The translations under genes and the position numbers were made by a program. Positions 1 through 4,836 of a stretch of DNA of 6,080 bases are shown here, one piece after another. This DNA comes from an uncultured Verrucomicrobiae bacterium. Its GTDB lineage: Bacteria > Verrucomicrobiota > Verrucomicrobiia > Verrucomicrobiales > DEV007. A model generated the notes under the pieces. It saw only the letters and a program-made list of their open reading frames with translations, searched no databases and had not been told where the DNA came from. Position 1 is the first letter of the stretch. Every line of letters begins with the position of its first letter. The stretch covers positions 1 through 6,080 of the forward strand of contig CALDKL010000731.1 in assembly GCA_937898895.1 (NCBI GenBank). The letters run 5' to 3'.

Positions 1-570
1 GCCTTCCTCCTCGCGGGCGGCGAGGAGGGACTTGAGCGACTTGCCGTCGGGACCGATCGCAGCGATGAGGCGGAACGGATCCTTCACCGAGCGGGCAAAG
101 GACTCCACCCTCACCGGAGCAGCCACCTCGGGCACCCAATTCTGCCCGCACTGTTTGCAGGCCTCGATCACGATCCGCTGCCATTTCTGGCGCTTCCTGT
201 CGAGATCCTCGCCGTCGAGTTGCACCACGGTGCGCTCGGAAAGGAGGGGCACGAGGCGCGAGACCCCAAGTTCTGTCGCCTTTTGCAGAATGAGGTCCAT
301 CTGTTTCCCCTTCGGAATGGCCTGTCCTAGGGTGATCGCAGTCGCAGGGCGCGGAGTCGCGCTGAACAGCCTCGCTTTCACGGTCACGGAGCCCTTCGCC
401 GTCGCCACGATCTCGCCCTCGGCCTCTGCGCCGACTCCATTGAATACGATGATGCGGTCCCCTTCGCGACAGCGCATCACGTCGAGACAATGGTGGGCCT
501 CCTCCTCCTCGAGAACGAGGTGCTCGGGATTCCAGCGCTCAGCGGGGAGATAAAATCGGTGCTTGGACAT
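1..570 (-). CDS. rsmE: 16S rRNA m3U1498 methyltransferase RsmE, 3' end cut by window edge
   Basis: RsmE uses S-adenosylmethionine to methylate N3 of U1498 in 16S rRNA of the small subunit (family knowledge). On the minus strand an open frame runs from ATG at 570-568 to the window edge without a stop, giving the first 190 residues; family members are about 240-250 residues, so roughly the last fifth is missing. The opening (MSKHRFYLP, then LEEEEAHHCLDVMRCREGD and VFNGVG) fits the PUA-like RNA-binding N-domain, about residues 1-70. The SPOUT domain then begins with the family signature GQAIPKGKQMDLILQKATEL, followed by SERTVV, RQKWQRIVIEACKQCGQNWVP. EACKQCG has two cysteines where many homologues read EA-EQSGR. 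The glycine-rich SAM-binding trefoil knot motifs are expected beyond the edge; the IGPDG at residues 172-176 is probably not the GPEGG motif, since it is followed by a linker-like stretch. It is divergent from mazG. No Shine-Dalgarno motif precedes the ATG. Confidence 0.93.
   Translation of the reverse strand, partial: MSKHRFYLPAERWNPEHLVLEEEEAHHCLDVMRCREGDRIIVFNGVGAEAEGEIVATAKGSVTVKARLFSATPRPATAITLGQAIPKGKQMDLILQKATELGVSRLVPLLSERTVVQLDGEDLDRKRQKWQRIVIEACKQCGQNWVPEVAAPVRVESFARSVKDPFRLIAAIGPDGKSLKSLLAAREEEG
4..30. repeat. near-perfect 11-bp inverted repeat inside rsmE
   Basis: TTCCTCCTCGC (4-14) pairs with GCGAGGAGGGA (20-30) around a 5-nt loop, with one G-T wobble. It falls within the coding sequence for Leu-Leu-Ala-Ala-Arg-Glu-Glu near the window edge. 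Leucine and glutamate codons of this kind (CTC and GAG) are complementary, so the hairpin may be a by-product of protein sequence. Confidence 0.35.
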
Positions 571-632
571 GGCGGGGGATGGGGTTAGTAACACCCGAGC
601 GATCTTTTTGTCCACTTCCCTTCGCGATCCCC
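571..632. promoter_or_regulatory. divergent rsmE/mazG intergenic region with weak promoter-like boxes
   Basis: This 62-bp gap separates the divergent starts of rsmE and mazG and should hold promoters for both. For rsmE (minus strand) a TGGACA box (complement of 609-614, 5 of 6 to consensus) lies 18 bp from a poor TACTAA box (complement of 585-590, 3 of 6). For mazG a TTGGAC box at 563-568 and TAGTAA at 586-591 are 17 bp apart but weak and partly inside rsmE. Neither call is strong; what is solid is only the divergent geometry. Confidence 0.25.
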
Positions 633-1460
633 ATGCCCCACGAGATCCCCCCCGCCAGTCTGCCGCCGCTGGAGCGACTCCGGCAGATCATGCACCTGCT
701 CCGGGCACCGGGCGGCTGCCCCTGGGATGCCGAGCAAACCCACGAGAGCCTCGTCCGCCACCTCCTTGAAGAAGCGTACGAAGTGGCCGCCGCAGTGCGT
801 TCCGGCAATCGCGACGAACTCGTCGACGAACTCGGCGATCTGCTTCTCCAGCCCGTCTTCCACGCGGAAATCGCCTCGGAGAGTGGGGCCTTCGATCTCG
901 ATGCGGTCGCCCGTGCCATCTGCGAAAAGCTGATCCGGCGCCACCCCCACGTATTCGGCGAAGCCTCCGCCGAGACCCCCGAGGCCGTCCTAATCCAGTG
1001 GGACGAGATCAAAGCCGTGGAAAAAGCCGGGGCGAACCCGGTCGGGTCGGCGACAAGAGAGGGTTACCTGCTCCGACGGGCCAACGAAGGACAGCCCGCC
1101 CTGCTCGCGGCGGCAACGTTGCAGCGCAAGGCGGCGACCGTCGGTTTTGACTGGCCGGATCTGCCTCCGGTCCTCGCAAAGGTGCGGGAAGAATTGGCGG
1201 AAGTTGAAGAGGCGATCACCAGCGGCATCGCTTCCGAAGTCGGGGCGGAAATCGGGGATTTGCTGTTTGCCGTCGTCAATCTCGCCCGCAAAGCGGGACA
1301 CGAGGCCGAACTCCTTCTCGACGAGGCAAACCGGAAATTCCTGCGCCGCTTCCAGGCAGTCGAGGACGAGTTGCGGCGCGAGGGCAAACGTCTCGGGGAA
1401 GTCGATTTGCGGGAACTCGACGGGGCCTGGGATCGGGTCAAGGAGTCCGAGCGGCTCTGA
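633..1460 (+). CDS. mazG: nucleoside triphosphate pyrophosphohydrolase MazG
   Basis: MazG hydrolyses (d)NTPs to the monophosphate and pyrophosphate, a cytoplasmic house-cleaning activity; in E. coli it is also linked to ppGpp levels under starvation (family knowledge). The protein is 275 residues, near the 263 of E. coli MazG, with both tandem MazG domains. N-domain: CPWD (29-32), EQTH (34-37), EEAYE (46-50), ELGDLLLQPVFHAEIA (66-81) and KLIRRHPHVFG (99-109). C-domain: LQRKAATVGFDW (163-174), EELAEVEE (186-193), EIGDLLFAVVNLAR (206-219), then a KFLRRF...LRELDGAWDRVK tail. The acidic EExxE and ExxD sets that bind Mg2+ are present in both domains. An in-frame ATG at 579 would add 18 unconserved residues but would leave only 8 bp to the divergent rsmE start, so ATG 633 is preferred. 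No Shine-Dalgarno sequence precedes either start. It lies upstream of a lipoprotein gene with a 126-bp gap, so they are probably separate units. Confidence 0.95.
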   Translation: MPHEIPPASLPPLERLRQIMHLLRAPGGCPWDAEQTHESLVRHLLEEAYEVAAAVRSGNRDELVDELGDLLLQPVFHAEIASESGAFDLDAVARAICEKLIRRHPHVFGEASAETPEAVLIQWDEIKAVEKAGANPVGSATREGYLLRRANEGQPALLAAATLQRKAATVGFDWPDLPPVLAKVREELAEVEEAITSGIASEVGAEIGDLLFAVVNLARKAGHEAELLLDEANRKFLRRFQAVEDELRREGKRLGEVDLRELDGAWDRVKESERL

Positions 1461-1511
1461 ATCTCGCAGAAAAATCGGTTCTTTTCGATGTTGCTCCCTC
1501 CAAATCGGGCG

Positions 1512-1525
1512 TATCTTTTTAAAAT
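1512..1525 (+). promoter_or_regulatory. AT-rich promoter-like patch upstream of the lipoprotein gene
   Basis: In otherwise GC-rich DNA there is an AT-only tract with TAAAAT at 1520-1525 (5 of 6 to the -10 consensus) and an overlapping TATCTT at 1512-1517. The nearest -35-like box, TTGCTC at 1491-1496, is 15 bp from TATCTT and 23 bp from TAAAAT, so neither pairing has ideal spacing. It is placed well to transcribe the lipoprotein gene starting at 1587. A small hairpin (GCGG 1526-1529 with CCGC 1536-1539) follows immediately. Confidence 0.25.
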
Positions 1526-1552
1526 GCGGCACTTTCCGCGTGACAAGCCCCT

Positions 1553-1577
1553 GAAGCGGACGAAAGCTATCCGCTTC
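1553..1577 (+). other. perfect 8-bp inverted repeat just before the lipoprotein start
   Basis: GAAGCGGA (1553-1560) and TCCGCTTC (1570-1577) are exact reverse complements separated by a 9-nt loop. The right arm ends 9 nt before ATG 1587, where a ribosome would bind. It is followed by TATTCACGG rather than a T-run, so it is not a standard intrinsic terminator for mazG. It could be an mRNA leader hairpin, an operator dyad or chance; the sequence alone does not decide. Confidence 0.5.
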
Positions 1578-1586
1578 TATTCACGG

Positions 1587-2060
1587 ATGAAACCGGGTCT
1601 GATGAGACTATTTCTGCTGGGAGCCCTTTGCTTCCTGCCTTCCTGTGCGACGACGTCCTCCGGACCCGTCGTCATCACGAAGGTCAATCCCTATCACCTC
1701 AATACCTTCGTCCCGGTGAAAACCGAGGATGAAATGATCGAATTCGAGCAGCAGCGCCGTCTCTATGGTGCGATTGAAAATTCGGAGAGACGGGATCGCT
1801 TTGGCAACTACTTCACCGTCTTCTGGAAATCGAAGACTCGCAACCCGGCAACGGTTCGCCTCGAATATCGCCAGGGCAGCACCGGGTTCACCGTCCACAT
1901 TCAGGAGGTCCAGGTCGACAAACCGAAGCATTCCAACACCACCCAGTTCCAGGTCATCGGCGACGACTACCACAAGAACGGAAAAGTCACCCAGTGGAAA
2001 GCCTCCGTTGTCGAGAACGGTAGTGTCGTGGCGGAGTACAAGTCGTATCTCTGGCAATAG
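1587..2060 (+). CDS. small predicted lipoprotein of unknown function
   Basis: I do not recognise a named family. The 157-residue product starts with a short basic N-terminus (MKPGLMR), a hydrophobic core (LFLLGALCF) and LPSC ending at Cys20, a plausible lipobox although Pro at -2 is not the commonest residue. The mature part would be a lipid-anchored protein of about 138 residues in the cell envelope. It contains VNPYHLN, a charged segment (EDEMIEFEQQRRLYGAIENSE), then a likely beta-rich region with GNYFTVFWK, ATVRLEYRQG and a C-terminal YKSYLW, suggesting a small beta-sandwich. No enzyme motif is visible. The frame is open from ATG 1488, but the extra 33 basic residues would bury the signal peptide, so ATG 1587 is chosen. 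It looks less GC-rich than its neighbours. I have a weak impression that similar proteins recur in Verrucomicrobiota. Hairpins lie on both sides of it (1553-1577 and 2112-2143). Confidence 0.8.
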   Translation: MKPGLMRLFLLGALCFLPSCATTSSGPVVITKVNPYHLNTFVPVKTEDEMIEFEQQRRLYGAIENSERRDRFGNYFTVFWKSKTRNPATVRLEYRQGSTGFTVHIQEVQVDKPKHSNTTQFQVIGDDYHKNGKVTQWKASVVENGSVVAEYKSYLWQ

Positions 2061-2080
2061 ATCCTTTGTTGTTTGATCGC

Positions 2081-2099
2081 ATGAGTCATCAGACTGATG
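2081..2099. other. two overlapping small palindromes after the lipoprotein gene
   Basis: ATGAgTCAT (2081-2089) is a 9-base palindrome around one central base. It overlaps CATCA (2087-2091) and TGATG (2095-2099), which are reverse complements around GAC. The arms are short, so this may be chance; an operator for the downstream signalling genes is one alternative. Confidence 0.2.
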
Positions 2100-2111
2100 T
2101 TACCCCACAAG

Positions 2112-2143
2112 TTTCCGCTCGACCGGGCCGCCCGGAGCGGAAA
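2112..2143 (+). other. strong GC-rich hairpin in the lipoprotein/STAS gap, possible terminator without a T-tract
   Basis: TTTCCGCTC (2112-2120) is the exact reverse complement of GAGCGGAAA (2135-2143). Inside it CGGG (2124-2127) pairs with CCCG (2131-2134) around a 3-nt loop, leaving GAC (2121-2123) as a one-sided bulge, so 13 base pairs form in total. It lies 51 bp after the lipoprotein stop, where a terminator would be expected, but AAATCCCGAGG follows and no T-run is present on either strand. It occupies the only gap before the STAS gene, so it may instead be part of that gene's leader. The rest of the gap (2144-2196) shows no gene. Confidence 0.55.
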
Positions 2144-2196
2144 TCCCGAGGTCAGTCCGGGTCGCGGCAGGTTCGCGGGGGTCAATTTCTTGTTTC

Positions 2197-2730
2197 GTGA
2201 GTGCGGAAGAATCCATTCGAGTCGGTTGTCTGGGCTCGGTGGCCTGGGTCCGGGTGAGCGGTACGGCGAACCACGAGAACGCGGACTGTATCCGGGAGTT
2301 TCTCGCAGGACGTTTTGAAAAGGGATGGCGCCAGTTCGTGATCGACCTCGGTGATTGCAAAGGCATCGATTCGACTTTCATCGGGATGCTCTATCGGCTC
2401 GCCACGAAGGTCGAGAAAGAGGACCCGCACGGAGTCGTCGATGTCATCAATCCAGGCGAACGCAACGCGAAATCGATCCGCAAGCTCGGGCTGGACGACC
2501 GCATTCACATCGATCTGGAAGGTTCCCGCTGGCAGCGCGAACGGGCTCTTGTCGACGCGAATCTCCGGATGCAGCCCTGCTGCGGACCGGTCGACAAAAT
2601 CCGGCATGCCGAGCTGATTCTCGACGCGCATGAAGCCCTCATCGCCGCGAACGAGGAAAACCGCAGCCGCTTTTGCGACGTGGTCGAATTCCTCCGCCAG
2701 GAACTCGAGTCGCAGACAGCGGGCAAGTGA
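2197..2730 (+). CDS. STAS-domain protein, anti-sigma-factor-antagonist-like
   Basis: The 177-residue protein has an N-terminal STAS domain (about residues 8-103) like SpoIIAA and RsbV, which bind anti-sigma kinases when unphosphorylated. The key stretch is FVIDLGDCKGIDSTFIGMLYRL: Asp58-Ser59-Thr60-Phe61 aligns with the usual D-S-S/T-G site, making Ser59 the likely phosphoserine, with Thr60 next to it as an alternative. An INPGERNAKSIRKLGLDDRIHI segment matches the end of the fold. About 70 further residues follow, including a charged, probably helical tail (AELILDAHEALIAANEENRSRFCDVVEFLRQELE) that classical RsbV-type proteins of about 110 residues lack. The start is GTG 2197; no in-frame ATG exists before the conserved region and no Shine-Dalgarno motif is close. 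The phosphatase gene follows within 23 bp, consistent with one transcript and a kinase-phosphatase partner switch. The cognate kinase is not in the window. Confidence 0.88.
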   Translation: MSAEESIRVGCLGSVAWVRVSGTANHENADCIREFLAGRFEKGWRQFVIDLGDCKGIDSTFIGMLYRLATKVEKEDPHGVVDVINPGERNAKSIRKLGLDDRIHIDLEGSRWQRERALVDANLRMQPCCGPVDKIRHAELILDAHEALIAANEENRSRFCDVVEFLRQELESQTAGK

Positions 2731-2753
2731 GGTCCACCCGACTGCGGCATTCC

Positions 2754-4199
2754 ATGGAACATTACGTGTATGCCGTCCTCCTCGCGCTGGCTCTCGGCGG
2801 CGGGGCGTGGATCTGGTGGAGGCAGCGACTCGATGTGACCCGGCTCGTCCGCGAACGCGACGCCATCGAAGTGGAAGAACGAAGGTTGTTCAGCTTTCTC
2901 CACGGCCTCGCGGAAAAGCTGCAGGGCGACCTTTCCCCCGGCAACATGCACCGCTACATTGTCGACGGGGGCGGCGAAGTCGTCGGGGCGGAGGCCGGCA
3001 TACTCTACCTCCTCAATGCCGAGACAAACTGCCTCGTCCCGGCCTACCAATCCGCCGCGACCGCCCCAGCCCTGCCCGTGCCTGCGGAAATCGCCGCCGT
3101 GGCCGATCGTCAGGAGGCGGAAAGCCAGTACCGCAGCTACCTCCGCCTCTCCACCGTCTCGCCCGGAGAATCGTTCATTGGACGCATCGTGCGCGAGGGC
3201 GGGCTCAGCAAAGTGGCCAACCTCCTCGAGATTCCCGAATTCGCCGCCGGGGCCTCGGATCTCCGATTTCTCGAAGGGGTGCGGCTCCTCGCGGCACCGC
3301 TCGTCTACGCGCGACGCACCCTCGGCATCCTCGTCGTGACACGGCGCGGAGGGGAGGAATTCACCCACAACGACGGGGAGGTCTTTGCGAGCATCGCCGA
3401 ACAGAGCGCCTTCGCCCTCGGCAGTGCCATCGTGCACCAGGAGGCGGCGGAAAAGCGACGCTTCGAGCGCGAACTGAACCAGGCCAGTGAAATCCAGCGA
3501 GTCCTCCTGCCGCGGTCGGCCCCGGACCTCACCGATTACGAGATCGCCGCAGAGTACCGGGCCGCCCGACGCGTCAGCGGCGATTATTATGATTATGTCA
3601 GGGTGGATGACGACCGGTACGGCATCGCCATCGGCGACGTCTGCGGAAAGGGCATCGCCGCCTCCCTCATCATGGCGATGTGCCGATCCAATCTGCGCAG
3701 TCGGGCTCCGGAAAACCTCTCCCCGGCCTCGGTCCTCCATTCGGTGAATCATTCCATCTTTCCCGACATCCGCGAGGACATGTTCGTGAGCCTCCTCTAC
3801 CTGATCCTCGAGCGGGGTTCGCGCGAGGTGACGATGGCTCGTGCCGGACACGAACCTCCCATCCTTTTCCGCAAGGCCACCGGAACCACCGAAGTCATCG
3901 AGACTTCCGGACTCGCCGCCGGCATCGACGAGGGGCCTGTCTTCAAGCGGTCCGTGAAGGACTATCGTTTCCAAATGGAATCGGGCGACATCCTTCTCCT
4001 CTACACCGATGGCGTCATCGAATGCGAAGATCCCGACGGCGATGAATTCGGGATCGAGCGGCTCTGCGCCCTTCTCGTCGAGAATCACGAGAAATCCTCG
4101 CAGGAAATCGTCAATGCCGTCACCGCCGCGCTCGCCCAGTTCACCGGCGCGGCTCCGCAAAGCGACGACATCACCTTGATTGCCATCGAGAAAAGGTGA
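2754..4199 (+). CDS. membrane-anchored GAF-domain PP2C-type (SpoIIE/RsbU-like) serine phosphatase
   Basis: The 481-residue protein probably dephosphorylates the STAS protein encoded just upstream, as RsbU and SpoIIE do for their antagonists. Order: one transmembrane helix (about 3-22, ending WIWWRQR), a charged linker, a GAF-type sensor domain (about 45-226), a short coiled linker with ERELNQASEIQRVLLP (the usual lead-in to this phosphatase class), and the PP2C/SpoIIE domain (about 264-481). Metal-binding acidic residues look intact: SGDYYD (Asp277), IGDVCGKG (Asp295), YTDGVIE (Asp419) and SDDITLI (Asp471-Asp472), with MFVSLLY and AGHEPP also present. The first is usually GGDFYD; Ser replaces the first Gly here. 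The short N-terminus before the helix and the positive charges after it suggest cytoplasmic domains, with any ligand entering via GAF. ATG 2754 is used; an in-frame GTG at 2727 overlaps the STAS stop by GTGA and would add 9 residues, suggesting translational coupling. The GAF ligand cannot be read from sequence. Confidence 0.93.
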   Translation: MEHYVYAVLLALALGGGAWIWWRQRLDVTRLVRERDAIEVEERRLFSFLHGLAEKLQGDLSPGNMHRYIVDGGGEVVGAEAGILYLLNAETNCLVPAYQSAATAPALPVPAEIAAVADRQEAESQYRSYLRLSTVSPGESFIGRIVREGGLSKVANLLEIPEFAAGASDLRFLEGVRLLAAPLVYARRTLGILVVTRRGGEEFTHNDGEVFASIAEQSAFALGSAIVHQEAAEKRRFERELNQASEIQRVLLPRSAPDLTDYEIAAEYRAARRVSGDYYDYVRVDDDRYGIAIGDVCGKGIAASLIMAMCRSNLRSRAPENLSPASVLHSVNHSIFPDIREDMFVSLLYLILERGSREVTMARAGHEPPILFRKATGTTEVIETSGLAAGIDEGPVFKRSVKDYRFQMESGDILLLYTDGVIECEDPDGDEFGIERLCALLVENHEKSSQEIVNAVTAALAQFTGAAPQSDDITLIAIEKR

Positions 4200-4263
4200 A
4201 TAGTCCCGGCCCGCGTTGTCACCGGGGGCATTTTGGACACCCCGAGGCGCGAGACAGGCAAGC

Positions 4264-4833
4264 ATGACAAACGAACCCGAATACGAACTCCCCGACACTG
4301 CTGTGTCCGACACGGATACGGGAGCTTCTGCTTTTACTACAAAGGAGAACCTCGCCGTCGAAGAGGCGAGCGCACTCGATCCACTCGCCGAAATCGAGAA
4401 ATGGAAAGATGCCGCGGCGCGATCCGCCGCCGATCTCGACAATTTCCGCAAGCGCATCGCTCGCGAGAAGTTCGAAGCAATTCAATATGCGAATCGAGGA
4501 CTCCTCGAGCAGCTTCTGCCCATTATCGACAATTTCGAGATGGGACTGAAGGCGGCCGAGACCGCCGAAGGAAGTGCCTCGATCATCCTCCAGGGCATGG
4601 CAATGGTGCGCAAGCAACTCGAGGACTTTCTCGCGGAACAGGGCGTCGAGACCATTCCTTCGGATGGTATCGCCTTTGATCCGAATGTGCATGAAGCCAT
4701 CAAACAGGAGCCTCATGCCTCCCTCCCCGAGGGCCATGTCATCTACACCGTTCGCCGCGGCTATCGGCTCAAGGACCGGATCCTCCGTGCATCGAACGTG
4801 GTCGTCTCCTCCGGGCCCGCGCCTGTTTCCTGA
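4264..4833 (+). CDS. grpE: nucleotide exchange factor GrpE
   Basis: GrpE is the dimeric cytoplasmic co-chaperone that releases ADP from DnaK, completing the DnaK-DnaJ folding cycle. The protein is 189 residues, normal for the family. An acidic, Thr/Ala-rich disordered N-terminus (1-about 38) leads into the long dimerisation helix with DLDNFRKRIAREKFEAIQYA (59-64 is DNFRKR) and LLPIIDNFEMGL. The C-terminal beta domain that contacts DnaK has FDPNVHEAI (from Phe138) and RGYRLKDRILRASNVVV (165-181), both hallmark motifs. ATG 4264 is preferred over an in-frame TTG at 4216, whose extra 16 residues resemble no GrpE N-terminus; a weak AGG lies at 4254-4256. The 64-bp gap after the phosphatase gene has no CIRCE (TTAGCACTC) element and no clear promoter, so it may be co-transcribed with it. 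dnaJ begins 3 nt after its stop. Confidence 0.97.
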   Translation: MTNEPEYELPDTAVSDTDTGASAFTTKENLAVEEASALDPLAEIEKWKDAAARSAADLDNFRKRIAREKFEAIQYANRGLLEQLLPIIDNFEMGLKAAETAEGSASIILQGMAMVRKQLEDFLAEQGVETIPSDGIAFDPNVHEAIKQEPHASLPEGHVIYTVRRGYRLKDRILRASNVVVSSGPAPVS

Positions 4834-4836
4834 GTC

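Noticed and set aside
32..553. 173-codon plus-strand frame at the left edge
   Set aside because: It is antisense to rsmE, which has clear conserved motifs on the minus strand; the plus-strand product is Ser/Arg-rich with no recognisable domain.
633..1460. mazG as part of a MazEF toxin-antitoxin locus
   Set aside because: No mazE or mazF homologue is encoded next to it; the full two-domain MazG between rsmE and a lipoprotein gene fits the ordinary house-cleaning enzyme.
1516..1540. Minus-strand terminator formed by the GCGG/CCGC hairpin followed by a T-rich tract
   Set aside because: The stem is only 4 bp and no minus-strand gene lies upstream for it to terminate.
2630..3490. 286-codon plus-strand frame overlapping the phosphatase
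   Set aside because: Its product is Arg/Pro-rich out-of-frame translation of the phosphatase N-terminal half, with no domain.
4200..4263. Heat-shock promoter or CIRCE operator before grpE
   Set aside because: TTGTCA at 4216-4221 resembles a -35 box, but no -10-like sequence lies 15-18 bp downstream, and no CIRCE dyad is present.
2505..4457. 650-codon open frame on the minus strand
   Set aside because: It is antisense to the STAS, phosphatase and grpE genes, all with complete family motifs. Its translation is low-complexity in places and matches no family I recognise; long antisense frames are common in GC-rich coding DNA.
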